Assembly (NCBI GenBank): GCA_045654805.1
Contig: JAZOOD010000067.1
Location: forward strand, 1-64,000
DNA: 64,000 nt
Direction of reading: 5' to 3'
Source: CAZNKU01 sp045654805
GTDB taxonomy: Bacteria > Bacillota > Clostridia > Monoglobales > Firm-18
The position numbers and the translations under genes are program-made. This document shows, piece by piece, positions 51,411-59,959 of this stretch (position 1 is the first letter of the stretch; the number at the start of each line of letters is the position of its first letter). The notes beneath the pieces were generated by a model. The model was not told the DNA's origin. It worked only from the letters and a program-made list of their open reading frames with translations, and did no database searches.

Positions 51411-51447
51411 AAAACTCCTGTGGGTACATCCCACAGGAGTTTTGTTT
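51411..51447. terminator. Bidirectional terminator between PFOR and mntP
   Basis: A perfect 14-bp stem (51411-51424 with 51430-51443, core ACTCCTGTGGG / CCCACAGGAGT) with a five-base loop and T/A flanks serves both convergent genes. Confidence 0.9.
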
Positions 51448-51455
51448 TATTAATT

Positions 51456-52010
51456 TCAGAAAAAGAATATTTTAAAACCTATTAATATCAAAATTATACC
51501 ACCGGCAATTGTAGATTTATTACCTAAAATATCACCGGATTTTTTACCTAAATACACACCACAGAATGAAATCAAAAAAGTAGTAAGACCGATAATTGAT
51601 ATGGGATTTATAATTTCAAATCCTTTAAATGTGGATACAAAAGTTACCCCTACCATAAGTGCATCAATACTTGTAGCAATTCCAAGTATAAAAAGTGTAA
51701 CATTATCTGTTATATCCATACATTCCTCATTGTTCTTAAATATGCCGTCAAAAAGCATTTTGACGCCTATATAACCAAGTAAAATAAGGGCTATCCATCT
51801 GTCAAATCTTTCAATGTATGCACTGAATAAAGAACCAGCTGCAAACCACCCTATAAGAGGCATAACAGCCTGAAATATACCAAAGCAAAGTGCAATCTTT
51901 AATGCATTACTGATTTTAAATTTTTTTACATTCATACAACTGGAAACTGAAACAGCAAATGCATCCATAGACAAACCGATACCAATAAAAATTATTTCAA
52001 TTATGTTCAC
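51456..52010 (-). CDS. mntP: Manganese efflux pump MntP
   Basis: A 184-residue, six-helix membrane protein with the MntP hallmark GIGLSMDAFAVSVSS (D16) in the first helix and a symmetrical GIATSIDALMVGVTF later, plus GKKSGDILGNKSTIAGG. It exports Mn2+ from the cell. A perfect -10 (TATAAT on the minus strand, 52044-52049) lies upstream but the -35 is poor. The leader is too short for the yybP-ykoY manganese riboswitch, so control is not evident. Confidence 0.93.
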   Translation of the reverse strand: MNIIEIIFIGIGLSMDAFAVSVSSCMNVKKFKISNALKIALCFGIFQAVMPLIGWFAAGSLFSAYIERFDRWIALILLGYIGVKMLFDGIFKNNEECMDITDNVTLFILGIATSIDALMVGVTFVSTFKGFEIINPISIIGLTTFLISFCGVYLGKKSGDILGNKSTIAGGIILILIGFKIFFF

Positions 52011-52226
52011 ATTTTCCCCTCACAATCATTAAGCACTCAGTAGATTATATCATTTTTAAGCAAAAAAATAAATATTAATATTTACGACCTTTATTTTTAG
52101 TGCAAATTGCACAGTATTTTTATAAAATATTGTACACTTTTTATTTTAGATTAATAGGATTTAAAAAAAATATATCAAATATAAATATTATAGTGTTTTT
52201 TCTAACGGAAGGGGAATGATGTAAAA
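52011..52226. other. AT-rich divergent intergenic region
   Basis: The 216 bases between mntP and the EF-G-like gene hold a palindrome GTGCAAATTGCAC (52100-52112) and an adjoining imperfect hairpin ACAGTATTTT / AAAATATTGT. I see no convincing plus-strand promoter. Confidence 0.5.
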
Positions 52227-54248
52227 ATGAGAAATTTTTTAACAGAGGAAATCAGAAATGTATGTATTTTAGGTAATAGTAATGCCGGAAAAACAACGGT
52301 AGTTGAGTCTATGCTTAGATTTTCAGGTGCAATAGAACGACGTGGTTCAGTTTTAGACGGAACAACTGTATCTGATTATGATGCAGAAGAAATAAAACGC
52401 AAAATCTCCATTAATACATCAGTTGTTTCATTTGAATTTGAAAATTGCAAATATAATATATTAGATACTCCCGGATCATATGATTTTGTTGGTGAAACAT
52501 TGGAAGCAATAGAAGTTGCTGACGCGGCTGTTATTGTTGTAAGTGGTAAATCAGGTGTATCTGCAGGCGTTGAAAGAGCATGGGAACTTTGTGAGAAAAG
52601 AAATATTCCAAGAATTATATTCATCAACAAAGTTGATGATGAAAGATGTAATTTCCAGGCAGTATTGGAACAGTTGAGAGAAAAATTTGGTAAAACAGTT
52701 GCTCCATTCCAGCTACCTATTGATAACGGAGAAAAGATTATTGGTTTTGTTGATATAGTCAGAATGAGAGGTAGATTGTTCCAACAGGATGGGCCGTTGC
52801 TTGATGTTGATATACCTGAAATTATGATGGATAAGGTTGATCCTGTCCGCAATATGATTATTGAATCAGTTGCTGAAACAGATGAAGCCTTGATGGACAG
52901 ATATTTTAATGGCGAAGAATTTACTGTGGATGAAATCAAAAAGGCACTTAGAAAAGCGACTGATTCAATGGAAATTGTTCCTGTGCTTTGTGGTACTGCT
53001 TTACATAACAAAGGTGTAGGTGTATTGCTTGAATCTATTAATTCATATTTTCCATCACCGGATGATGTTGAAAATATGTATGATATTGGTGGAAAACCAT
53101 CATTATTTGTATTCAAAACTATTGCTGACCCGTTTGTTGGTAAACTTTCGTACTTTAAAGTTATGTCCGGTAAGATTACACCTGATTCAATGCTTATAAA
53201 CCTTACAACTAAGGCGCCGGAAAAGGTTGGTAAACTATGCTATGTTTTTGGTAAGAAACAGATTGAAATTAATGAACTGGTTGCAGGAGATATTGGTGCC
53301 GTTGCAAAACTTTCTGCCGCTAAAACCGGAGATACTTTAAGTTCTAATGAAAACGGAACCGTTTATACGCCAATCGACTTTCCTAAACCAAATATTTCAT
53401 TAGCCATTACGCCAAAGGCTAAGGGCGATGAGGAAAAAATAAGTACTGGTATGCAAAAACTTATGGAGGAAGATTCAACATTTAAATTTTATACAAATCA
53501 CGAAACAAAGGAAATGCTTATCAGCGGTATCGGTGAAGTTCATCTTGATGTACTTAAGAGTAAGCTTAAAACAAAGTTTGGTACAGATACAGATCTTAAG
53601 GAACCAAAGGTTGCATACAGAGAAAAATTGAGAAAGTCTGTTAAGGTAGAAGGTAAGCATAAGAAACAATCAGGCGGTCATGGTCAATATGGTCATGTGT
53701 GGATTGAGTTTTCACCAACAGAGGAAGATGATTTAATCTTTGAAGAAAAAATTTTTGGAGGTTCTGTACCTAAAAATTTCTTCCCTGCAGTTGAAAAGGG
53801 ATTAAAAGAATCTATACAGAAAGGTTCCTTGGCTGGATATCCCGTAGTTGGTCTTAAGGCTGTATTGGTTGATGGTTCTTACCATGCTGTAGACTCTTCG
53901 GAAATGGCGTTTAAGATGGCTGCATCACTTGCATTTAAAAAGGCAATGGAAGAGGGTGGAGTTCAGCTTCTTGAACCTATCGGTCACCTTGCTGTTACTG
54001 TTCCGTCTGATTTGATGGGTGATATTACAGGTGATATAAACAAACGCAGAGGACGCGTTCTCGGTATGAATCCCGGAGATAAAAATCTTGTGGTTGAAGC
54101 TGATGTTCCAATGTCTGAAATGCATAAATATGCAACTGATTTAAGATCAATGACTCAGGGCAGAGGTGAATTTACATTTGAATTTGTAAGATATGAAATT
54201 GCTCCAAAAGATGTTGAGCAAAAAGTAGTTGCAGAATCAAATCAATAA
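52227..54248 (+). CDS. Elongation factor G-like GTPase
   Basis: A 673-residue, five-domain EF-G relative: G domain with GNSNAGKTT at 16-24, DTPGSYDF at 80-87 and NKVDDE at 134-139, domain II (about 300-380), then domains III-V with GEVHLDVLKSKL and GHGQYGHVWIEFSP. It is not the canonical EF-G: the P-loop lacks the AHIDAGKT form and the switch-II DTPGH histidine is Ser. It belongs to the EF-G-like group found in many Firmicutes, whose ribosomal role is undefined. It does not have the hallmarks of TetM-type proteins. A terminator follows. Confidence 0.88.
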   Translation: MRNFLTEEIRNVCILGNSNAGKTTVVESMLRFSGAIERRGSVLDGTTVSDYDAEEIKRKISINTSVVSFEFENCKYNILDTPGSYDFVGETLEAIEVADAAVIVVSGKSGVSAGVERAWELCEKRNIPRIIFINKVDDERCNFQAVLEQLREKFGKTVAPFQLPIDNGEKIIGFVDIVRMRGRLFQQDGPLLDVDIPEIMMDKVDPVRNMIIESVAETDEALMDRYFNGEEFTVDEIKKALRKATDSMEIVPVLCGTALHNKGVGVLLESINSYFPSPDDVENMYDIGGKPSLFVFKTIADPFVGKLSYFKVMSGKITPDSMLINLTTKAPEKVGKLCYVFGKKQIEINELVAGDIGAVAKLSAAKTGDTLSSNENGTVYTPIDFPKPNISLAITPKAKGDEEKISTGMQKLMEEDSTFKFYTNHETKEMLISGIGEVHLDVLKSKLKTKFGTDTDLKEPKVAYREKLRKSVKVEGKHKKQSGGHGQYGHVWIEFSPTEEDDLIFEEKIFGGSVPKNFFPAVEKGLKESIQKGSLAGYPVVGLKAVLVDGSYHAVDSSEMAFKMAASLAFKKAMEEGGVQLLEPIGHLAVTVPSDLMGDITGDINKRRGRVLGMNPGDKNLVVEADVPMSEMHKYATDLRSMTQGRGEFTFEFVRYEIAPKDVEQKVVAESNQ

Positions 54249-54255
54249 ACTATAA

Positions 54256-54288
54256 AAGGTGTAATCTTTTGATTACACCTTTATTTTA
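54256..54288. terminator. Terminator after the EF-G-like gene
   Basis: An 11-bp stem AAGGTGTAATC / GATTACACCTT (54256-54266, 54271-54281) with a four-base loop is followed by TATTTTATT; on the minus strand it ends TTTTTA and may also stop araC-type transcripts 80 bases after their stop. Confidence 0.82.
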
Positions 54289-54368
54289 TTACTAGACATT
54301 TTTTGTGGGCAATTCGTGTATTTTGTTGACTTTTATTTCACTAGTGCTTAATAATATGAGGAAATTTT

Positions 54369-55241
54369 TCATAAGATACTTTTCTTATATGCCATAGGAG
54401 AAAATCCAACCGCTTTTTTAAATGCCCTTGAAAAAATATGAATACTTGAATATCCAAGCATATCCGATATTTCACTTATAGAAAATTTTTCTTCTCTAAT
54501 TAATTTTTTAGACTCAGTTATTTTAAGGTGTTGATAATATTCCATTGGACTTTTACCTGTATTTTCTTTAAAAATTTTGCTTAGTTGAGATTTACCTACC
54601 ATGAAATTTTGACATACTTCTTTAAGTGTAATAGAAGAGTATATGTTTTCCTGCATATAGTCTTTTATAAGTTCTGTCAAGGAATTTCCTGCAATTGAAC
54701 GTGATTCCTCATTTGAATAAATATGTTCGTTAAGAGAATCCCCATTTCTTATTAATCGAATTAAAAATTCAGTAAAATAACATTGTAGAAGTTGAGTTGA
54801 GCCAAAGGGAGAAGAGTTAAAATTTAAGTTTCTTTTATCTTCATATTTATTAGGAACTCTACCCAATGCATTTTGTGCTTCCTGTAAAAAAAGAGATAGA
54901 AGAGTTTTTGACGTTTTATCAAGGGTAAAGCATTTTTTACAAAAAAAGTTCATTGCGTTGTCGTTGACAGTAAAAGATATTACAAGCATATTGTTTGAAA
55001 CTCTGTTATCTGAAATATGAGCATGAACTTCGTTGGGTTCATGAAATATAACCTGACCTTGTTCTAATTCACATCCAATGCCGTTGGTTACCGCTATAAC
55101 ACGCCCTTTGTCAACATAAACCATTTCCCAGGAATTATGTTTTTCAGGTGAGTGTGTAAAGTCTTTACCAAATTCAAAATAATAAATACTATTAAACCCT
55201 TCTATATTAATATCATATTTTACTGGTTGTAATTCAAACAT
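54369..55241 (-). CDS. AraC family transcriptional regulator
   Basis: A 290-residue regulator with an N-terminal cupin sensor domain (about 15-95, KHNSWEMVYVDKGRVI, FHEPNEVHAH) and a C-terminal double helix-turn-helix (about 190-290, SITLKEVCQNFMVGKSQLSKIFKENTGKSPMEYYQ, FSISEISDMLGYSS). It is transcribed away from the PIG-L/PfkB/NagB genes and most likely controls them in response to a sugar ligand. The ATG at 55241 has CCGGAG eight bases before it; a GTG at 55250 lies inside that site. Confidence 0.9.
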   Translation of the reverse strand: MFELQPVKYDINIEGFNSIYYFEFGKDFTHSPEKHNSWEMVYVDKGRVIAVTNGIGCELEQGQVIFHEPNEVHAHISDNRVSNNMLVISFTVNDNAMNFFCKKCFTLDKTSKTLLSLFLQEAQNALGRVPNKYEDKRNLNFNSSPFGSTQLLQCYFTEFLIRLIRNGDSLNEHIYSNEESRSIAGNSLTELIKDYMQENIYSSITLKEVCQNFMVGKSQLSKIFKENTGKSPMEYYQHLKITESKKLIREEKFSISEISDMLGYSSIHIFSRAFKKAVGFSPMAYKKSIL

Positions 55242-55272
55242 TATTATCACTCCGGAAAAAAAGATAAAAATT

Positions 55273-55337
55273 TATAGACTATTGCTAAATACAAATTTAT
55301 ATATTTATTGTACAATAAATATAGACTAAAGTCAAAT
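55273..55337. promoter_or_regulatory. Candidate AraC-type operator with direct repeats and a palindrome
   Basis: TATAGACTA-N5-AAAT occurs twice in direct orientation, at 55273-55290 and 55320-55337. Between them lies a perfect 24-bp palindrome (55300-55323) with arms TATATTTATTGT and its complement. The palindrome contains the -10 of the regulator gene (minus strand TACAAT, 55307-55312), and the second repeat contains most of its -35 (TTGACT, 55330-55335). A weak plus-strand promoter TTGCTA-18-TATTGT (55282-55311) crosses the same bases. Confidence 0.65.
55307..55335 (-). promoter_or_regulatory. Promoter of the AraC-type regulator
   Basis: On the minus strand TTGACT (55330-55335), a 17-base spacer and TACAAT (55307-55312). 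Its overlap with the direct repeat suggests autoregulation. Confidence 0.6.
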
Positions 55338-55366
55338 TATAAATGAAGTTAGGAGGAATTTGAAAA

Positions 55367-56065
55367 ATGAATGTTTTAGCAATTGGTTGTCATCCTGATG
55401 ATATTGAGATTGGATGTAGCGGAACTCTTGCAAAATGTGTTAAACGAGGTGATAAGGTAACTGTATGTCATATTACAAACGGGAATATGGGTCATGAAAT
55501 TATACCGCCTGATGAACTTCGTGATATGCGCATTGGAGAGGCAAAAAAAGCAGGTTCCCTTGCAGGTATTGAAGTTGTAACTTTGGATATTGGTGATTTG
55601 TTACCTAATGGTTGTGATATATCACAACGTGATAGAATTGCTGAATTAATTATTAAAGTTCAGCCGGATTTTATAATTACTCATAGCCCTAATGATTATA
55701 TGCCTGACCACCGTGCAGTTTCAAAGCTTGTTTTTGATGCGAGTTTTGTTGCCAGTGTTCCGCAATATTGTAACGGTGGTAAATCTGCTGTAACACCATT
55801 GTATTATATGGATAATCTTGCCGGAGTGAATTTTCTTCCAACAGAGTATGTTGATATAACTGACGAAATTGATTTGAAAATTGAAATGCTTGAATGTCAT
55901 GAAAGTCAGCTTAAGTGGATGCGTGATCACGACCATATAGATTTTGCTGAATTTGTACGCAGTTGCTCAAGATTCAGAGGCTTGCAGAGCGGAGTACAGT
56001 ATGCAGAAGGTTTTACACAGGAATATGCGTGGCCTAAGATAACAACAAGGAGATTATTGCCATGA
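55367..56065 (+). CDS. PIG-L family deacetylase
   Basis: A 232-residue LmbE/PIG-L protein with metal ligands H9 and D12 in GCHPDDIEIGC and H115 in YMPDHRAV. PIG-L enzymes remove N-acetyl groups from GlcNAc-containing substrates using zinc. It has no signal peptide, so it acts on a sugar inside the cell. TAGGAGG precedes the ATG. The stop overlaps the start of the PfkB kinase gene by four bases; together with the NagB-like gene this points to intracellular amino-sugar breakdown (inference). Confidence 0.9.
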   Translation: MNVLAIGCHPDDIEIGCSGTLAKCVKRGDKVTVCHITNGNMGHEIIPPDELRDMRIGEAKKAGSLAGIEVVTLDIGDLLPNGCDISQRDRIAELIIKVQPDFIITHSPNDYMPDHRAVSKLVFDASFVASVPQYCNGGKSAVTPLYYMDNLAGVNFLPTEYVDITDEIDLKIEMLECHESQLKWMRDHDHIDFAEFVRSCSRFRGLQSGVQYAEGFTQEYAWPKITTRRLLP

Positions 56066-56997
56066 TGAATGTTGCATGTGTTGGTATTCTTGTTGCTGAT
56101 GTTATAGTAGACGCCGTTGAAAGTTATCCCAAAAAAGGTGAATTGCTTCCTGTAAATTCAATTACTGTACACAATGGCGGTAATGCGATGACTGCATCTA
56201 TTAATCTGAAAAAACTAGGTGTTTCATCATCTATGGTTGGTAAAATCGGTAATGATATGTTTGGCACTTATTTAAAAAGTGTTCTTGAAAGCAAAGAAGT
56301 GGATATTTCTGGTCTTAAAATTGATGATAAAGTACAGACATCTGTTTCTGCTGTTATTGTTGATGGTGATGGAGAAAGGTCTTTTCTTCATTGTTGTGGT
56401 ACAAATAATATTTTTTCAATAAAGGACATTGACTGGAGTGTTATAGAAAAAGCAGACCTTGTATTTGTTACTGGTACCTTCATTATGGATACTTTTGATG
56501 GTGTTGAGACAACTGAATTTTTGAAAAAATGTAAGGATATGGGTAAGACTACTTTCCTTGATGTTTGTTGGGATGCAAATGGACGTTGGAGTAATTTGCT
56601 TGACAGCTCAATGCCGTATATCGATTTCTTTATGCCAAGTATAGACGAGGCAAGCTGTATATCGGGTGAAAAAGATGTTGATAAAATGGCAAAGGTTTTC
56701 TTTGAAAAAGGTGTTGGAAATGTTGTTATAAAAATGGGTAGCAAAGGATGTTTCGTACAGCAAAATACTGACACGGAGGGGCAAATATATCCTTGCTATA
56801 AAGTTAAGGCTGTTGATACTATTGGTGCAGGAGATAGTTTCTGCTCAGGTTTTATTGCAGCGTATGCCCGTGGTAAATCATTGGATTTTTGTGCAAAATT
56901 TGCAAATGCTGTTGCAGCACATTGCGTTATGGGAAAAGGCGCAACAACGGGTATTAAATCCTATGATGAAATAATTAAGTTTATGGATGAAAAATAA
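56062..56997 (+). CDS. PfkB family carbohydrate kinase
   Basis: A 311-residue ribokinase-fold enzyme with NGGNAMTASINLKKLG near 38-53, the anion-hole motif DTIGAGDSFCSGF and catalytic D258. It phosphorylates a sugar, nucleoside or amino sugar; the sequence does not reveal which. In this cassette it would phosphorylate the product of the deacetylase before the NagB-like enzyme acts. Two consecutive ATG codons (56062, 56065) overlap the previous stop; either may be used. Confidence 0.9.
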   Translation: MMNVACVGILVADVIVDAVESYPKKGELLPVNSITVHNGGNAMTASINLKKLGVSSSMVGKIGNDMFGTYLKSVLESKEVDISGLKIDDKVQTSVSAVIVDGDGERSFLHCCGTNNIFSIKDIDWSVIEKADLVFVTGTFIMDTFDGVETTEFLKKCKDMGKTTFLDVCWDANGRWSNLLDSSMPYIDFFMPSIDEASCISGEKDVDKMAKVFFEKGVGNVVIKMGSKGCFVQQNTDTEGQIYPCYKVKAVDTIGAGDSFCSGFIAAYARGKSLDFCAKFANAVAAHCVMGKGATTGIKSYDEIIKFMDEK

Positions 56998-57028
56998 CAA
57001 TTTTATATAATGAAAGGTGGATTTTGAA

Positions 57029-57967
57029 ATGGATTTTTTAAGCACAGTGAAGGGTAGTTTACTTGAAAACTTCTTCCCTAAGGGTTGGGACATTAAGAAA
57101 ATCGACGAATGTTGTGAAAAGGGTGTTGAGAGAGAAGATTTTTGGCATAAAGATTTTCGGCCAATAGAATGTGATAATATTAATGAATTTGATACCTATA
57201 TGGGTCATGAAATTGCTTTGCAGATTAAAAAAGCAAGAGACAATGGCGAAAAGCTTGCAATGATTTTGCCAGTTGGACCTATGGGTATGTACCGTTGGGC
57301 AGTATATTTCCTTACAGAGTGGAATGTGAAATGTGACCACGTTTATACTTTCAATATGGATGAATGGGCAGATGCTGAAGGTAATACACTACCAAGTGAT
57401 AATCCTGCTTCATTTGAATACAGTATGAAACAAGCTTTTTTCGACAAGTTGGGTGAAAACACAATTCCTCCTGAACAGAGAAATTTTGCAACAAAGGAAA
57501 ACTTGCCTACATATCCAGAAAAGATTGCAAAGCTTAAGGCTGAAGGTGTAAAGCTTGTTTTGGTTTTCGGTATTGGTAGAATGTGTCATATTGCATTCTG
57601 GGAACCACATTTTGCTGATGATTTTTCATCTGTTGATGAGTGGAAGAAGCAGTGCTACCGTATTGGTGCAAAACTGCATCCTCTAACAATAGAACAGAAT
57701 GCTATTACAAGCTTCAAGAGCCGCACAACACTTGTTCCTTGTACTGCAAACACAATCGGACCTGGTCTGTTTTTGCAAGCTGACTATATTATCGGCGGTG
57801 CCGACGGTGCTTTAGGTCGTGGTATGGGTTGGCAGGGAATGAGCTTCCTTACAACATTACACTATGGACCTGATATGAATATTACATCAACATTTATGCC
57901 GACTTTACCGGGCAAATTGTTCTATCTTAAAGAACTAGCAGGTCCATTGACTGCAGAATGTAACTAA
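57029..57967 (+). CDS. NagB-like glucosamine-6-phosphate deaminase/isomerase family protein
   Basis: A 312-residue protein, longer than NagB (about 240-270). Homology is clear from TFNMDEW (D111, aligned with the proton-abstracting D72 of E. coli NagB), SDNPASFEYSM and GIGRMCHIAFWEP. In the last motif H187 and E192 match NagB H143 and E148, but Met185 stands where NagB has D141 and Cys186 replaces a glycine. The substrate may therefore differ from glucosamine-6-phosphate. GTG at 57017 is part of the AAAGGTGG site; ATG 57029 is preferred. It is third in the deacetylase-kinase operon. Confidence 0.8.
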   Translation: MDFLSTVKGSLLENFFPKGWDIKKIDECCEKGVEREDFWHKDFRPIECDNINEFDTYMGHEIALQIKKARDNGEKLAMILPVGPMGMYRWAVYFLTEWNVKCDHVYTFNMDEWADAEGNTLPSDNPASFEYSMKQAFFDKLGENTIPPEQRNFATKENLPTYPEKIAKLKAEGVKLVLVFGIGRMCHIAFWEPHFADDFSSVDEWKKQCYRIGAKLHPLTIEQNAITSFKSRTTLVPCTANTIGPGLFLQADYIIGGADGALGRGMGWQGMSFLTTLHYGPDMNITSTFMPTLPGKLFYLKELAGPLTAECN

Positions 57968-58118
57968 TTTCAAAAGGCAATGTTTTAATGAAGAAAGTTA
58001 TGTGAGGAGTAATCAATTGCGACGGTTATTACAACTGAATAGGGTATTTTCATTCAAAAGATAACTGAAGTAGCTTATGAATCTTGTTATTCGGGAAAAA
58101 TCACTAAACTATAATATA

Positions 58119-58153
58119 AAAAACCTGTTCCATATTATGTGGAACAGGTTTTT
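58119..58153. terminator. Bidirectional terminator
   Basis: A 14-bp stem (58119-58132 with 58140-58153, core AACCTGTTCCA / TGGAACAGGTT) with a seven-base loop and T/A flanks serves the NagB-like operon, 150 bases upstream, and the convergent exporter gene. Confidence 0.88.
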
Positions 58154-58154
58154 G

Positions 58155-59075
58155 CTATTTTTTATCAGAAAATTTATTTATTATAACTATGCCTGTTGAA
58201 ACAAGAATAAGAGCAATAATATTTTCAACTTTAAATGCCCCACTGCGTTCACTTTCGAGCAGTAATGCAGATAAAATTACACCAAATACAGGAATCATAA
58301 AGCTGTATACTGTAACGTTTGAAACTTTGTTGTGTTTTAATATTATACCCCATAATGAATACGCTATCGCGGAAAGCAAACCTAAATATAAAAGAACAAA
58401 TACGGATTGAACAGTAAAGTTCGCTAGTTTGCCACCCATAAACAGCCCAATTAAGGTCAAAACTAAACCTCCTATAAAAAACTGATATCCGCTTAGGGTA
58501 ACTGGGTTTTCTTTTTGAGAATATTTTTTTATTAATACAGATGAAAATGCATATGATATTGTTGAAATAAATATCATCAAATCACCAGCTAAGCCGGTTT
58601 CAAAACTCACACCATTGATATTAGAAATAATTACACCACCAAAACCTATTATACATGCTGCGATTTTAAGTAGAGTAAGTTTTTCCTGTTTAAAAATCAA
58701 GCTTGCAATTAAAATTGAAAAGAAAGCGCAGGTGCCCTCAATTAATGATGCCTTAACGCCTGTCGTAATCGAAAGACCTATGTAGAAGAAGAGGTACTGA
58801 ACAAAAGTTTGAAAAAAAGCAAGTGTTCCAATATTTTTCCAAGATTTTTTTTGGGGAAACAAAAATCTCCTGTTCAATAAACTGCCAATTATAACTGTCA
58901 TTATACCGGCAATCGAAAATCTTAGACCTGCAAAAAGAATCTGCGATGCTGTATCTATAATGTTAAAAAGCTCATAACCGATTTTTACAAAAGGAAAGGC
59001 ACTTCCCCATAAACCACAGCATACAATAGCTATAATGCAAACAACGAATTTATTAGTCAATATATTATTTTTCAT
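58155..59075 (-). CDS. DMT superfamily (EamA) transporter
   Basis: A 306-residue membrane protein with about ten hydrophobic helices formed by two EamA repeats (CCGLWGSAFPFVKIGYEL in the first, LAGDLMIFISTISYAFSSVLIKKYS at the start of the second). Drug/metabolite transporters of this type export amino acids or other metabolites; the substrate cannot be told. AAGGAG precedes the ATG, and a perfect promoter lies at 59105-59133. Confidence 0.9.
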   Translation of the reverse strand: MKNNILTNKFVVCIIAIVCCGLWGSAFPFVKIGYELFNIIDTASQILFAGLRFSIAGIMTVIIGSLLNRRFLFPQKKSWKNIGTLAFFQTFVQYLFFYIGLSITTGVKASLIEGTCAFFSILIASLIFKQEKLTLLKIAACIIGFGGVIISNINGVSFETGLAGDLMIFISTISYAFSSVLIKKYSQKENPVTLSGYQFFIGGLVLTLIGLFMGGKLANFTVQSVFVLLYLGLLSAIAYSLWGIILKHNKVSNVTVYSFMIPVFGVILSALLLESERSGAFKVENIIALILVSTGIVIINKFSDKK

Positions 59076-59104
59076 TTTTTTACTCCTTTGTCGTAATTAT
59101 TTAT

Positions 59105-59133
59105 ATTATATATACAAAATCTTTTTATGTCAA
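59105..59133 (-). promoter_or_regulatory. Perfect consensus promoter of the EamA gene
   Basis: On the minus strand TTGACA (59128-59133), a 17-base spacer and TATAAT (59105-59110). Its -35 is ten bases from the -35 of the divergent promoter at 59144. Confidence 0.82.
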
Positions 59134-59143
59134 ATTATTTCGA

Positions 59144-59172
59144 TTGACACTTCTATTCACTTATGTTAGAAT
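59144..59172 (+). promoter_or_regulatory. Promoter of the pseudouridine synthase gene
   Basis: TTGACA (59144-59149), a 17-base spacer and TAGAAT (59167-59172), 34 bases before the TTG start. Confidence 0.8.
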
Positions 59173-59206
59173 ATATGTGTTGAATTTTAAAATGGGGGGA
59201 TTTGGG

Positions 59207-59914
59207 TTGGAACAAATTAGACTGCAGAAATTTATGGCAGATTGTGGCGTTGCCTCCAGAAGAAAATGTGAAGAAATTATTATTCAAGGAAAAGTTAAAG
59301 TTAATGGTAATAAAATTACGGAACTTGGAACAAAAGTTACTGATAATGATGATGTTACCGTAGATGGACAACCTATCAAAAAAGTTTTTAAAAAAATATA
59401 TATCGCGCTGAACAAACCTGTTGGTTATATCACAAGTGTTTCTGACGAATTTGACAGACCAACGGTTATGAATCTTGTAGAAGACGAAATACACACAAGA
59501 ATTTATCCAGTTGGTAGGCTGGATTTTGACACTGAAGGTCTGCTAATAATGACAAATGATGGGGACTTGACATATAAGATTACACACCCCAAACATTCTA
59601 TATATAAAACCTATGTTGCTACTCTTAATGATGTTCCTCATCCCAGGGATATTGAGCGTCTAAAAAAAGGTGTTGTTATAGACGGAAAAAAAACTCAACA
59701 ACCAAAAGTAAATTGGCTAAAGGATAATGTTGTGGAAATCTCAATATCTGAAGGTAGAAACAGACAAGTTCGTAAAATGTTTGAGGCAATTGGATATGAT
59801 GTTGTTGCTTTACAGCGAATATCTGTGGGGAAATTAACTTTGGGCAATATTCCACTTGGTAGATGGAGACATCTTAGTAGTGCAGAAATTAATTATTTAA
59901 AATCTTTGAAATAG
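59207..59914 (+). CDS. RluB/RsuA family pseudouridine synthase
   Basis: A 235-residue enzyme: an N-terminal S4 RNA-binding domain (about 1-60, RLQKFMADCGVASRRKCEEIIIQGKVKVNG given by its ends) and a catalytic domain with the invariant aspartate in YPVGRLDFDTEGLLI, KTYVATL and EGRNRQVRKMFEAIGY. It converts a uridine in 23S or 16S rRNA to pseudouridine; RluB is likely but RsuA cannot be excluded. The frame extends 21 codons upstream through the promoter, so the TTG at 59207 behind GGGGGGA is the true start. Confidence 0.93.
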   Translation: MEQIRLQKFMADCGVASRRKCEEIIIQGKVKVNGNKITELGTKVTDNDDVTVDGQPIKKVFKKIYIALNKPVGYITSVSDEFDRPTVMNLVEDEIHTRIYPVGRLDFDTEGLLIMTNDGDLTYKITHPKHSIYKTYVATLNDVPHPRDIERLKKGVVIDGKKTQQPKVNWLKDNVVEISISEGRNRQVRKMFEAIGYDVVALQRISVGKLTLGNIPLGRWRHLSSAEINYLKSLK

Positions 59915-59959
59915 TGTATAAATTATTTGTTGAAAATGAAGAAAATATGTCAAAAACTA

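Noticed and set aside
52011..52100. yybP-ykoY manganese riboswitch upstream of mntP
   Set aside because: The predicted leader from the -10 at 52044-52049 is under 40 bases, too short for this riboswitch, and the conserved loops are absent.
52376..53116. A 246-codon open frame on the minus strand opposite the EF-G-like gene
   Set aside because: It has no ribosome site or family features; long antisense frames here follow from codon bias of the real gene. The same applies to 20488-21042 and 41065-41607.
58017..58064. A 15-codon basic reading frame (TTG start, GAGGAG seven bases upstream) in the 187-base gap after the NagB-like gene
   Set aside because: It is very short, lacks any neighbour it could regulate as a leader peptide, and the match to a ribosome site could be chance.
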